A stretch of 64,000 nucleotides of DNA from positions 434,001-498,000 of the forward strand of contig CAWGNT010000015.1 of the NCBI GenBank assembly GCA_963824085.1. The letters are read 5' to 3'. The position numbers were made by a program, and so were the translations under genes. Origin of the DNA: JARRNE01 sp963824085 (GTDB lineage Bacteria; Pseudomonadota; Gammaproteobacteria; Chromatiales; Chromatiaceae). The notes below the pieces were generated by a model. It worked only from the letters and a program-made list of their open reading frames with translations, was not told the DNA's origin and made no database searches. Positions 54,642 to 63,055 of the stretch are shown here, piece by piece (the first letter of the stretch is position 1; every line of letters begins with the position of its first letter).

Positions 54642-54833
54642 TCAAGGGTCCGTGTAATTGCAGGTGTAAGGGCCTCGGGAAACGCCTTGGTCGCTTGGCA
54701 GCCAGGCGGCTTCCTCGAGGACCAGCTCGACGGCCGCCGCGATGGCCAGGGGGACGTCCTCGAGGAAGTCGCGGGACTGGTAGCACCGGCGGCCGATGCT
54801 GTCGAAAGGTGGTGACTGTCGCTTCGTCGTCAT
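54642..54833 (-). CDS. Small protein coupled to a frameshifted gene, unknown
   Basis: This 63-residue protein (MTTKRQSPPFDSIGRRCYQS, RDFLEDVPLAIAAAVELVLE, PYTCNYTDP) is not recognised. ATG 54833 overlaps the stop of the upstream minus-strand gene (ATGA), a sign of coupling, and its stop abuts the shared terminator. The upstream gene is frameshifted, but the shift is far enough from this start that this gene may still be intact. Confidence 0.6.
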   Translation of the reverse strand: MTTKRQSPPFDSIGRRCYQSRDFLEDVPLAIAAAVELVLEEAAWLPSDQGVSRGPYTCNYTDP

Positions 54834-55179
54834 GGTGCCACCTCCGCCTCTGCGCCTGCCCTCGCCTCCTTGGCCATGGGCTGAAGCGGCCAGATCGTCT
54901 CTTCCAGGGACGCGAGCAGATCGCCCGGATTGTGCAGGTCAGCGTTCCCCAGCTCGCCCACCTTGCCGTACACGAGGAGCTTCCCGATCAGGCCAACGCC
55001 GATCCCCAGCGTCATGGCCGCTAGGTTCGCGGCACCGGCGATCCGCTCGGGGTCCTGGCCCCGGTTCGACACACTTGCAGCAGGTTGCCCAGGCGGGAGT
55101 ACAGGGCGCCTTCGCGCGAGCACTCAAAGCGGAAGGTTCCCGGGGCACAGGTATCTTCTGAGGAATGGCTGGAGCGCAC
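54830..55179 (-). pseudogene. Frameshifted small gene (dinucleotide insertion), unknown family
   Basis: From GTG 55179 (GGAGG eight bases upstream) the frame reads RSSHSSEDTCAPGTFRFECS, then REGALYSRLGNLLQ. At a (CA)3 run (plus strand 55069-55074, GTGTGT on the coding strand) this frame loses sense, and a frame offset by two bases continues VSNRGQDPERIAGAANLAAM, then TLGIGVGLIGKLLVYGKVGE. Removing one GT restores one product of about 115 residues ending AEAEVAP. The second half alone would be a short membrane-type protein from ATG 55015. The family is not recognised. A real dinucleotide expansion or an assembly error would look the same. Confidence 0.65.
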
Positions 55180-55375
55180 GACGTTACCTCCCCCGCGCCT
55201 TGCCGCCTACAGGCCGCTTCGATGGCCCAGGAAGGCCAATCCGTTGGAGATAAGGGGCCAGACTGCCATGCAAGCCATTGCGAACAGGAAACGCCTGTCG
55301 GACCGCGGTGGACAACCCAGGACGGGCCAGGAAAGTTAGCGAACGCTACAGACATACTTGGACTCAGGAGGCACC

Positions 55376-55873
55376 ATGATGTCTATCAGCCAAGAAACCA
55401 ACGTCCTACTCTGGGAAAGGCTGCTCGACGCCGACATGAGTCGCCGTTACTACCTGCGCCTACCGGCGTGGTTAACACGGCTTGAGCTCGTCTTGTCCAT
55501 AAGCACTGCCGTCCTTTCGTCAGGCGCTTTCTTGAGCTTGATGGTTGGCAGCTCCTTTGCCTGGATCGCGCCTTGGGCTGCCCTGGCAGCCGCCATTACC
55601 TCTACCGTGCTGACGTTCAGCAAACACGGTAAGCGGGCGGACTTGGCGGCAGGCCGCGCCCGCCAGTGGATGGAGGCACAAACCGCGCTTGAGCGGCTGT
55701 GGTCACGCCGTGCTGTGCTCTCGGATGCCGTCGTGGACAAGGCCCTGGCACGATGGGACAAGGAACTGTTGCCGGGGGCCGAACCGCTCGTGCGGTATTT
55801 GCCCCTGAATAATCGTCTGCGAGATCTGGCCTACCAGGAGGTTCTCGAGGCGCGGGGCCTGGCTCATGGTTAA
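55376..55873 (+). CDS. Two-transmembrane protein, SLATT/DUF4231-like
   Basis: This 165-residue protein has an N-terminal helix (ISQETNVLLWERLLDADMSR), two membrane helices in a hairpin (about 36-56, LELVLSISTAVLSSGAFLSL, and about 61-82, WIAPWAALAAAITSTVLTF), and a C-terminal helical cytoplasmic part (RKGADLA-like region with RARQWMEAQTALERLWSRR). This layout resembles SLATT-type effectors, which are predicted pore-formers in nucleotide-signalling defence systems; the match is by layout only. AGGAGG lies five bases before ATG 55376. No nucleotidyltransferase gene lies beside it. Confidence 0.7.
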   Translation: MMSISQETNVLLWERLLDADMSRRYYLRLPAWLTRLELVLSISTAVLSSGAFLSLMVGSSFAWIAPWAALAAAITSTVLTFSKHGKRADLAAGRARQWMEAQTALERLWSRRAVLSDAVVDKALARWDKELLPGAEPLVRYLPLNNRLRDLAYQEVLEARGLAHG

Positions 55874-56184
55874 CCGAACGCGAGGAGACGTCCTACGTCC
55901 ACGTCCTTGGCCTCCACCCCCTCCGCCGTCGCCCGAGAACGTTGCCGCCAAGTAAGGCGGCGAAAATGAAGAACCCCGCCGAAGCTGGTTCGCGCCGCCC
56001 CGTATTTCGGGGGAGTCAAGACAGACAATTGCAAGAGTCGGGGGTAGCAACGGTCTCGGACCCTTGGGCGGCGTTGGGATAGGATGAAAGACTCGGCCGA
56101 AGCGCTGGCGAATCCGCCTCCTGCCGGCACATCAGCCGTATCCTGGTATTCTTGACCGACGCAGACCGAGACCAGAGGTTCATA
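55874..56184. other. Gap between the two-TM gene and the Uma2-like gene
   Basis: No gene is supported in these 311 bases. A short minus-strand frame ends with a protein-like tail (EGVEAKDVDVGRLLAFG) but is too short to name. Confidence 0.45.
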
Positions 56185-56727
56185 ATGATCGCCACACAGA
56201 CCCTGCCGCGCCTGTCGGTGGCGGAGTATCTGGCCTACGAGCGCGAGAGCGACTGTCGGCATGAGCTCGTGGACGGCTACCTCTACGCCATGACCGGTGC
56301 GAGCGACCGGCACGAGGAAATCGTCGCCAACCTGATGGCCGCCCTGCATGCGCATTTGCGGCCGAGCGGCTGCCGGGTCTATGGCGGCAATCTCAAGATC
56401 CGCGCCGGCGACGATTTCCTCTATCCAGACCTTTTCGTACGCTGCGCGCAGGAGCGGGGGGACCCGTATTTCAAGACGGACCCTTTGCTGGTGATCGAGG
56501 TGCTTTCACCGAATACGCAACGCTACGACCGGGGTGACAAGCGGCTTGCCTACCAAAGTTTGCCCAGCCTCAAGGAATACGTCCTGGCAGCCCAAGACAG
56601 CCCCCGAATCGAGATCTTTTCTCGCACTGAGACTGGCTGGGACCATCGCCTTTACGCGTCATTGGATGACGCGTTGAGCCTGCCGTCCATCGGATTCAGC
56701 TCGCCGCTCGGCGAGGTCTATGCCTGA
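56185..56727 (+). CDS. Uma2-family (DUF820) putative endonuclease
   Basis: This 180-residue protein has the Uma2 restriction-endonuclease-like fold: LSVAEYLAYERESDCRHELV, DGYLYAMTGAS, then VYGGNLKIRAGDDFLYPDLF, VRC, and LLVIEVLSPNTQRYDRGDKR. The acidic YPDLF and the E of IEVLSP with a downstream Lys give a PD-(D/E)xK-like site. The family is abundant in cyanobacteria and scattered elsewhere, and its role is unknown. Start ATG 56185; an upstream in-frame start at 56152 is less likely. It lies just before a MITE copy. Confidence 0.85.
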   Translation: MIATQTLPRLSVAEYLAYERESDCRHELVDGYLYAMTGASDRHEEIVANLMAALHAHLRPSGCRVYGGNLKIRAGDDFLYPDLFVRCAQERGDPYFKTDPLLVIEVLSPNTQRYDRGDKRLAYQSLPSLKEYVLAAQDSPRIEIFSRTETGWDHRLYASLDDALSLPSIGFSSPLGEVYA

Positions 56728-56752
56728 TTGCGAATGGCCTGGTACGAAAACA

Positions 56753-56974
56753 CGGCGGCAGGCGATCAGACCTGGAACTCAGCCGGAACACTTGGCACTC
56801 CATCCGTGGGCCCTAGATCCCGGCACTCCCTGCCGGGATGACGCCCAGGCACGGATCAGCATCGTCGTTCCGGGCGGGGAATGCCGGATACGAGGTGCCA
56901 CGCACGGCGAACAGCCTCGTGATAAAGCACGCCCTTCCTCGTAGCTGAGCAATAGGGCGAGTCACCCAGCGGCA
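56753..56974. mobile_element. MITE copy 2 with degenerate ends and target duplication
   Basis: The element 56761-56966 (206 bases) is clearly related along its length to 25301-25528 (CTAGATCCCGGCACTCCCTG, then CCGGGATGAC; ACGGCGA; GTAGCTGAG). Its ends GGCGATCAGACCT and AGGGCGAGTCACC are diverged inverted repeats that keep CTCAGC/GCTGAG inside. It is flanked by CGGCGGCA and CAGCGGCA, 7 of 8 bases alike, fitting an aged 8-base target duplication. Confidence 0.82.
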
Positions 56975-57146
56975 AGGGATCGATGAAAGACGCGTGAGGT
57001 GTCCTGGATGCCTGTAGCACTTCGGGTTCGACGTCCGCCTCGCCCTCAAAGCTGCAGGCACGGCACTCGGCAAGGCCCGTCTGAAGGCGTATCCGAACGG
57101 ATCAGTCTCGCCGGCCGGCTCTTACGACACGCACCAAGCACGAACG

Positions 57147-57662
57147 CTACATCTCCGTTAGACGCTCTATGCCTTCTAAGGGACATTGCTCCAGCAGCGC
57201 GGCCAGGTTGCCCATGCCGGGCACGAGCATGTCTCTCGAAGCCACGTCCGCGAGGGGCGCGAGCACGAAGGCGCGGCGAGGCAGCTCCGGATGGGGAATC
57301 GTGAGCCCCAGCTCGTCAACCTGCTCGTCACCGTAGATGAGGATGTCGAGATCGAGGGTGCGTGGTCCCCAACGGGTGCCGTCCCGCTGCCGCCCATGCC
57401 GGAGCTCGATTGCCTGGAGCTCATCAAGCAGTGCCCGGGGCGGGAGCCGGGTATCGAGCCGAACGGCTGCATTGATATAGTCGGGCTGCCCGGGTGGGCC
57501 CACTGGGGCTGTCTGATAAAGGGCGGAGCAGCCAGCCAGAGAGCTCCCCGGCAGCGCGGTGAGCTCTGCTACGGCATCACGCACTTGGCGCTCGGGGTCG
57601 GCGAGGTTGCTTCCCAGGGCGATATACGCGGTAACCGACGAAGATCGCAGCACGGCTGTCAT
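57147..57662 (-). CDS. folK: HPPK, 6-hydroxymethyl-7,8-dihydropterin pyrophosphokinase
   Basis: This 171-residue protein begins its fold with VTAYIALGSNLADPERQV. The signature RWGPRTLDLDILIYGD carries the two Mg2+-binding Asp, and IPHPELPRRAFVLAPLADV follows. It transfers pyrophosphate from ATP to the pterin in folate synthesis. ATG 57662 has AGGAG about eight bases upstream; another ATG lies two codons earlier. No panB-panC or pcnB neighbour is visible, so the usual folK context is missing. Another probable folate gene, pabC, starts beyond the right edge. Confidence 0.95.
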   Translation of the reverse strand: MTAVLRSSSVTAYIALGSNLADPERQVRDAVAELTALPGSSLAGCSALYQTAPVGPPGQPDYINAAVRLDTRLPPRALLDELQAIELRHGRQRDGTRWGPRTLDLDILIYGDEQVDELGLTIPHPELPRRAFVLAPLADVASRDMLVPGMGNLAALLEQCPLEGIERLTEM

Positions 57663-57793
57663 AAGCATTCTCCTGGAGCTCTTCCCTAAGCCACCGCGGG
57701 CTATCGCCACCAGCCGCGGCAATCTCGCCTAAGAGCGGCGTGAGGTACGACTCCCGACGAGCTTCCCGCCATCACGCTCAGCGGTCGGCCTCC

Positions 57794-58399
57794 TTAACCC
57801 TTGTCCGCTTTCACGGCCAGCCAAGCGCTCTCCCACACCGAATCCGCGTACTCATCCAGCGAGCACGGTAGAACACCATCCAGCCGCAAGCCGATCATCC
57901 GAAGGGCAGGCCCAAAGGTGACGGCAGATGCGACCCAGGGATCCATGTCGCGTATCTCCCCTGCTGCGACACCTTGGCTCACGATATCCCGAAGCTTGAC
58001 GAAGGGCTTGGCGGAGCAGATCGGAGGCTCGTCCGGCAAGAACTCGCGGTGCTTGGCATCGAGGATGAAACGCATCGATACCGGATCTTGCTCGGTCAAC
58101 TCGAACAGGTACATCACGGCTGCGCGCCCGCGCCCGTAAGCCGTATCGTTGAGCGCCGTCACCTCGTCCACCAGGGCGGCCATCCGCTCCAGCAGCTCGT
58201 GATAGAGCGCCTTCGCGACACCCTCCTTTCCGCCGAAGTGATTGTAGATGGATCCGATGCTGATCCCGGCCTCACGCTGGATGTCGTGTATCGAGGTGTT
58301 GAAGTAGCCGTAACGCGTGAAAAGCCTCAGGGCCGTGTCGAGGATGTGCCCCCGCATCCCCCGAGCGCGGACAACCTTGTCGGTGCTCGCAACAGACAT
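57794..58399 (-). CDS. TetR-family repressor beside the mtoX locus
   Basis: This 201-residue protein has an N-terminal TetR helix-turn-helix (ILDTALRLFTRYGYFNTSIH, DIQREAGISIGSIYNHFGGK, EGVAKALYHELLERM) and a helical ligand domain. It is divergent from mtoX. Two palindromes in the 178-base gap are candidate operators. By family it would repress itself and the divergent genes until a small ligand binds. A sulfur compound such as methanethiol is a plausible ligand (inference). Confidence 0.9.
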   Translation of the reverse strand: MSVASTDKVVRARGMRGHILDTALRLFTRYGYFNTSIHDIQREAGISIGSIYNHFGGKEGVAKALYHELLERMAALVDEVTALNDTAYGRGRAAVMYLFELTEQDPVSMRFILDAKHREFLPDEPPICSAKPFVKLRDIVSQGVAAGEIRDMDPWVASAVTFGPALRMIGLRLDGVLPCSLDEYADSVWESAWLAVKADKG

Positions 58400-58416
58400 T
58401 TCTCGCCTCCCTACTT

Positions 58417-58432
58417 GAATGAATGTTCATTC
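58417..58432. promoter_or_regulatory. Palindromic operator candidate 1 for the TetR protein
   Basis: GAATGAA-TG-TTCATTC, a perfect 7-base inverted repeat with a 2-base centre, begins 17 bases upstream of the TetR start codon. Size and symmetry suit a TetR dimer. Confidence 0.65.
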
Positions 58433-58444
58433 TAGTCTAAAACT

Positions 58445-58456
58445 GAACGTACGTTC
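58445..58456. promoter_or_regulatory. Palindromic operator candidate 2 for the TetR protein
   Basis: GAACGTACGTTC, a perfect 12-base palindrome, lies 28 bases centre-to-first-site from candidate 1. Both share the GAA...TTC outer bases, as if two dimers bind the same region between the divergent genes. Confidence 0.6.
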
Positions 58457-58577
58457 TAAAGATCCAGAACGCCCCGAGGTGGACTCGGCAGGGATGGCCC
58501 AACAGGACAGCCCGAGAGTTCATGTCGGCTTAAGCATTACACCACGAAACTACTGAGCATCGGATGGAGGTTGGACA

Positions 58578-59966
58578 ATGCGTAACTCTACATCGGGCCG
58601 AAAGGCCATGATCACGGGCGCGAGCGCCCTCGCCTTTTGTGTGGCCGCAGCGCTGCCGGCGGGTAGCGCCTTTGCCGACGAGACCTGTCAGTCGCCCTAC
58701 ATGGCGAAAATCGTCGGCCAGGAAGACTTCGTCTACGTCTGGACGCTCGGGGTCGAGGGACTCGGCGACGGCCAGGACAAGCTGGTCACCATCGATGTCA
58801 ACCCGAAATCCCCGAACTACGGCAAGGTCGTGAGCACCTTGTCGGTGGGCGGGCGCAACGAGGCCCACCACTCGGGCTTCACCGACGACCGCCAATACCT
58901 GTGGGCGGGCAGTCTCGACACTAGCAAGATCTTTATCTTCGATGTCCACACCAACCCCGCGAAGCCGCGGCTCCACAAAGTCATCGACAACTTCGTGGCC
59001 GCGAGCGGCGGCGTCGTGGGGCCCCACACGATGTACGCCCTGCCGGGGCGCATCATGATCACGGGGCTCTCCAACAACAAGGATCACGGCGGTCGGACAG
59101 GAGTCGTCGAGTACACCAACGACGGAGAGTACATTGTGACCCATTGGACGCCTACCGACGACGACCTGCGGGGCGCCGTGAAGTCCGGCAACTACGCGGA
59201 CGGCTACGGCTATGACACGCGTGTCCTGCCGCGGCGCAACGCCATGTTCACCTCGTCCTTCACCGGCTGGTCCAACTATATGATGGACTTCGGCAAGATG
59301 CTGAAGGACGAGGAGGCGATGAAGCACTTCGGCAATACGGTGGTGGTGTGGAACGAGCACACCCGCAAGCCGAAGAAGGTCCTGGATGTACCCGGCGCAC
59401 CGCTGGAGATCCGCTGCGCCTGGCAGCCCAACCACAACTACTGCTTCACCACAACCGCCCTCACCTCCAAGATCTGGCTGATCCACGAAGACGCAGCGGG
59501 GGACTGGCAGGCCCAGGCAGTCGCCGATATCGGCGATCCGTCCAAGGTCCCGCTGCCGGTCGACATCTCCATATCGTCGGACGACAACCTCCTGTGGGTC
59601 GACACCTTCATGGACGGTAAGACCCGGCTGTTCGACGTCTCCGACGCCTTCCATCCCAAGCAAATCTACGAGAAGGAGATCGGCCGTCAGGTCAACATGG
59701 CCTCCGAGAGCTGGGACGGCAAGCGCATCTACTACACCTCGTCCTTGCTCGCCAACTGGGACAAGAAGGGCGAGGACAACGAGCAGTTCTTCAAGGCCTA
59801 CACCTGGGACGGGAAGGAGCTTCAGCCCCAGTTTGCCATCGACTTCACCGCCGAGAAGCTCGGCCGGGCACACCAGATGCGCTTCGGCGCGTACTCCTTG
59901 TACTCCCAGAAGCCGCTGGACGAGCGTGACGGCAGGCTCGCTCAAGCCGGCGGCGACCGCAGGTAG
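58578..59966 (+). CDS. mtoX: Methanethiol oxidase (SBP56 family), exported
   Basis: This 462-residue protein has a Sec signal (ALAFCVAAALPAGSAFA, cleavage near 33) and the selenium-binding-protein-56 beta-propeller fold. Family motifs include VGGRNEAHHSGFTDDRQYLW, VGPHTMYALPGRIMITGLSN, TSFTG-like FTSSFTGWSNYMMDFGKM, and the His-rich RAHQMRFG near the end. Characterised bacterial members are periplasmic copper enzymes that oxidise methanethiol to formaldehyde, H2S and H2O2. The SCO, MauG and cytochrome c genes downstream match the known setting for copper supply and electron or peroxide handling. GGAGG lies about seven bases before ATG 58578. Confidence 0.92.
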   Translation: MRNSTSGRKAMITGASALAFCVAAALPAGSAFADETCQSPYMAKIVGQEDFVYVWTLGVEGLGDGQDKLVTIDVNPKSPNYGKVVSTLSVGGRNEAHHSGFTDDRQYLWAGSLDTSKIFIFDVHTNPAKPRLHKVIDNFVAASGGVVGPHTMYALPGRIMITGLSNNKDHGGRTGVVEYTNDGEYIVTHWTPTDDDLRGAVKSGNYADGYGYDTRVLPRRNAMFTSSFTGWSNYMMDFGKMLKDEEAMKHFGNTVVVWNEHTRKPKKVLDVPGAPLEIRCAWQPNHNYCFTTTALTSKIWLIHEDAAGDWQAQAVADIGDPSKVPLPVDISISSDDNLLWVDTFMDGKTRLFDVSDAFHPKQIYEKEIGRQVNMASESWDGKRIYYTSSLLANWDKKGEDNEQFFKAYTWDGKELQPQFAIDFTAEKLGRAHQMRFGAYSLYSQKPLDERDGRLAQAGGDRR

Positions 59967-59977
59967 CCGCACGGGCC

Positions 59978-61993
59978 ATGCGGCAGCGGACCCTTTGCCC
60001 TAGCCGCATCCGCCTAGGGCGCGGCTCTTTTGGATTCGCCGGCCGGACACGGACGTCCCGGCTCGCGCTCACACTCGCGTTGGTGACGCCGTGGATTGCG
60101 TCGGCCAACGACCCCTTGCCCGCCGGATACAGCGGCCTCGGCTATGAGGCCCCAAAGGCCGGAACCTATACCCTGCCGCCGCTTTTCGACGCGGCAGACG
60201 GTGATGTACTGACAACGGACGGGCGCAGTGCCCGCCTGTTTCAGTACCTCGGTGACCGCGTGGTCCTGCTCAGCTTCATTTACAGTACCTGCAGCGACGT
60301 CTCCGGCTGCCCGCTGGCAACGGCCGTCTTCTACCGCATCAAGAGGAGACTGGAGAAGGAGCCGGCCTTGGCGCGGCAGCTGCGTCTTGTCACCCTGAGC
60401 TTCGATCCCAAGCACGACACGCCGGAGATCATGCGCCTGTATGGCGAAGGCCTAAAGGGATCGGGCGTGGAATGGCGATTCTTGACAACGGCAGACGAGG
60501 AGCAGCTCAAACCCATCCTCTCGGCTTACAAGCAGACGATCCGGCGGGAGTACGATGAGCAGGGACGCCCAACCGGCACCTTCTCACACCTGCTCCGTGT
60601 CTACCTAATCGACCGCAAGAAACGCATTCGAAACATCTACAGCGTCTCGTTCCTGCACCCGGATCTGCTGGTCAACGACGTCAAGACCTTGCTCCTCGAA
60701 TCCCAGCCGTCCCGGGAAACACGGGTAGCGACCGCATCCTCCGCCGGCATGGCGGCGGCATATCTTCCCCGTGCGGGCGATTACAAGGACGGCTACGAGC
60801 GGAGAGACTATCGCACCCGTTCGCAGAGCCTGTCTGGGCGTACCGGAGCTGAGGCGGATCTTCTCTCCTTTATCCGGTCACCACCCCTGGGGCTGCCGCC
60901 CGTGCCTATCCCTGCCGACAACCCGGTGACACGGGAGAAGGTTGCCCTCGGGCGCAAGCTTTTCTACGACCGACGCCTGTCCCTCAACAACACCTTCTCC
61001 TGTGCCATGTGCCACGTCCCGGAGCAGGGCTTCACGAGCAACGAGATGGCGACGGCTGTGGGGGTCGAGGGCCGAAGCGTCCGGCGTAACGCGCCGACCA
61101 TCTACAACACGGCGTACCTCACGCGGCTCTTCCACGACGGTCGCGAGTACACGCTGGAGCAGCAAATCTGGGCGCCGCTGCTCGCCAGGAACGAGATGGC
61201 AAACCCTGCAGTGGGGAGCCTGATCGAAAAGCTTCGTCATCTGCCCGACTACCGGCGGCTGTTCGAGACCGCGTTCGACGGACGGGGTCCGTCCATGGAG
61301 ACACTCGGCATGGCGCTGGCGAGCTACGAGCGCACCTTGGTGTCCGCCAGCTCGCCGTTCGATCGCTGGCGCTACGGCGGCGACGCGCAAGCCTTGAGTC
61401 CCGCGGCACAGCACGGCTTCGTCCTGTTTGCCGGGAAGGCGGGATGCATCGCCTGTCATCAAGTGGGAAAGGACTCTGCCCTCTTCACGGACAATGCGAT
61501 GCACAACACCGGCATCGGATACCGGGAGTCCATGGAACGGGAGCCGCCGAGTCGAAAAGTCGTCGTCGCTCCGGGCGTGGTGCTGAACGTACCCGGCTCG
61601 GTCATCCGCTCGGTCTCGCAGCCGGTCGCGAATGACTTGGGCCTGTACGAGGTGACCCAGGATCCCGCCGACCGCTGGAAGTACCGGACGCCCTCACTGC
61701 GCAACGTCGCCCTGACCGCGCCTTACATGCACAACGGGAGCTTGGCAACCCTACGAGAGGTGGTAGAGCTCTACAACCACGGGGGTGTGCCCAACGAGGT
61801 GCTCGATCCATTGATCCACCCGCTGAAACTGACCACCGAAGAGGTCGACGACCTGGTCGCCTTTCTCGAATCCTTGACCGGAGACAATGTGCAGGCGCTC
61901 GTGTCTGATGCCTTTGCCGCACCAATCGGAGACCACCGAGCACCAGATAAGTCCGCGCCCCAGAACACGAGTACTCGTTCAGCTCAAGACTGA
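59978..61993 (+). CDS. SCO1/SenC domain fused to a di-haem MauG/cytochrome-c-peroxidase domain
   Basis: This 671-residue protein carries a signal near 28-43 (LTLALVTPWIASA). A SCO/thioredoxin-like domain spans about 60-245, with Cys105 and Cys111 (YSTCSDVSGCPLATAV) and His204 (GTFSHLLRVYLID). Its Cys pair is C-x5-C, not the usual C-x3-C. A linker follows (about 245-295), then a di-haem peroxidase domain with SCAMCH (Cys342, Cys345, His346) and GCIACH (Cys490, Cys493, His494). No stop or shift separates the parts. At known mtoX loci, as I recall, these are separate genes. The ATG is 12 bases after mtoX, so they are one operon. It may insert copper and modify or peroxidatically mature MtoX (inference). 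Confidence 0.9.
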   Translation: MRQRTLCPSRIRLGRGSFGFAGRTRTSRLALTLALVTPWIASANDPLPAGYSGLGYEAPKAGTYTLPPLFDAADGDVLTTDGRSARLFQYLGDRVVLLSFIYSTCSDVSGCPLATAVFYRIKRRLEKEPALARQLRLVTLSFDPKHDTPEIMRLYGEGLKGSGVEWRFLTTADEEQLKPILSAYKQTIRREYDEQGRPTGTFSHLLRVYLIDRKKRIRNIYSVSFLHPDLLVNDVKTLLLESQPSRETRVATASSAGMAAAYLPRAGDYKDGYERRDYRTRSQSLSGRTGAEADLLSFIRSPPLGLPPVPIPADNPVTREKVALGRKLFYDRRLSLNNTFSCAMCHVPEQGFTSNEMATAVGVEGRSVRRNAPTIYNTAYLTRLFHDGREYTLEQQIWAPLLARNEMANPAVGSLIEKLRHLPDYRRLFETAFDGRGPSMETLGMALASYERTLVSASSPFDRWRYGGDAQALSPAAQHGFVLFAGKAGCIACHQVGKDSALFTDNAMHNTGIGYRESMEREPPSRKVVVAPGVVLNVPGSVIRSVSQPVANDLGLYEVTQDPADRWKYRTPSLRNVALTAPYMHNGSLATLREVVELYNHGGVPNEVLDPLIHPLKLTTEEVDDLVAFLESLTGDNVQALVSDAFAAPIGDHRAPDKSAPQNTSTRSAQD

Positions 61994-62067
61994 CCGACAG
62001 GCCATACGTCGACACGCGTCCCCGAGGTCCCGTTGGTTATGCGGGCCCGGGACGCCGGGAGCTTCCC

Positions 62068-62721
62068 ATGCGGCCCTTAAACAGACTATGCGCCCTGATA
62101 GGCGCTGATCGCTCTGCCGTTATATCCGTTGCACTTGTCGCGTTGTTCGCGGTCGGCACTGCCCAATCCGAGCCGAATGCGCGACAGCCCGCGTTGGGCG
62201 GCGACTTTACGTTGACGGACACGAGCGGCCGACCCTTCTCGCTGCGAGATGTTCGGGGCAAAGTGGTACTGCTCAGCTTCGGGTACACTTACTGCCCGGA
62301 TGTCTGTCCCTTGACCCTGAGCCGCGTCAGCCGGGTCATGAAGTCGTTGGGCGACCGGGCGCAGTCGGTCGTGCCACTCTTCGTCTCCCTCGACCCCAAA
62401 CGCGACACCCCCGCGGTACTGCAGCAATACGTGCGCTACTTCGATCCCAGGATCATTGGACTAACGGGCGATAAGCAGCAGCTAAAGGACGTTGCAGTAC
62501 GGTTTGGAGTCCAGTTCGCATACCACGGCGATCCCTCGGGCGATCGTTACACGCTGGACCATACCGCCAGTCTCTACATCCTCGACAGCCGGGGACGTAT
62601 CGCCTCCATCGTGCCGTACGGTCTGCCTGCCGAGCACATTCTGCAGCAGGTCATCCGGCTTTTGCCGAAAGATGGAGGACACCCCTTGCCCGAGACACAA
62701 ACCGATCGGCCCCCGGACTAG
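62068..62721 (+). CDS. SCO1/SenC copper chaperone, stand-alone
   Basis: This 217-residue protein has an N-terminal anchor or signal (about 17-33), then a SCO domain with the canonical YTYCPDVCP (Cys76, Cys80), SLDPKRDTP and copper His165 in TLDHTASLY. It delivers copper to a periplasmic or membrane enzyme. It follows the fused SCO-MauG gene by 74 bases, so the locus encodes two different SCO domains: one canonical (C-x3-C) and one variant (C-x5-C). Confidence 0.93.
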   Translation: MRPLNRLCALIGADRSAVISVALVALFAVGTAQSEPNARQPALGGDFTLTDTSGRPFSLRDVRGKVVLLSFGYTYCPDVCPLTLSRVSRVMKSLGDRAQSVVPLFVSLDPKRDTPAVLQQYVRYFDPRIIGLTGDKQQLKDVAVRFGVQFAYHGDPSGDRYTLDHTASLYILDSRGRIASIVPYGLPAEHILQQVIRLLPKDGGHPLPETQTDRPPD

Positions 62722-63055
62722 CCCATAGGGGCCGGTTCGTCTGTGGTCGGGTAGCACCTCAACATGGGCGGCGGACATGCGCAACGCATATAGCCTTTTC
62801 GCTTTTGACCGGGGGGTCGGTGGTCATGGTTGGGAATGTCGGCACGGGAAGCCGGCCGTCGAACCTTAATGACGAATTGACGGCCTCCGCCGCCTGACGC
62901 GGGAGGCACGGAGCTTGCCTCCGGAGACCCGACACCTGGTACCCTTGTCAGCGCTCGAGGACGCGGCCGAGGCTCCGCTCGGGGCACCTCCTGCCCGCCG
63001 GCCCAAAGGGTTGCCACGTCACTCGAGGCCAAGGTCAAACACAGAGGATCATGCA
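62722..63055. other. Gap before the cytochrome c gene
   Basis: These 334 bases hold no supported gene. The cytochrome frame is open back to 62915, but the residues before ATG 63056 do not form a signal peptide and are discarded. Confidence 0.5.

Noticed and set aside
58530..59972. 480-codon minus-strand frame covering mtoX
   Set aside because: It is exactly opposite a strongly supported family member, and its sequence is low-complexity Val/Gly/Leu/Asp-rich, a typical antisense shadow.
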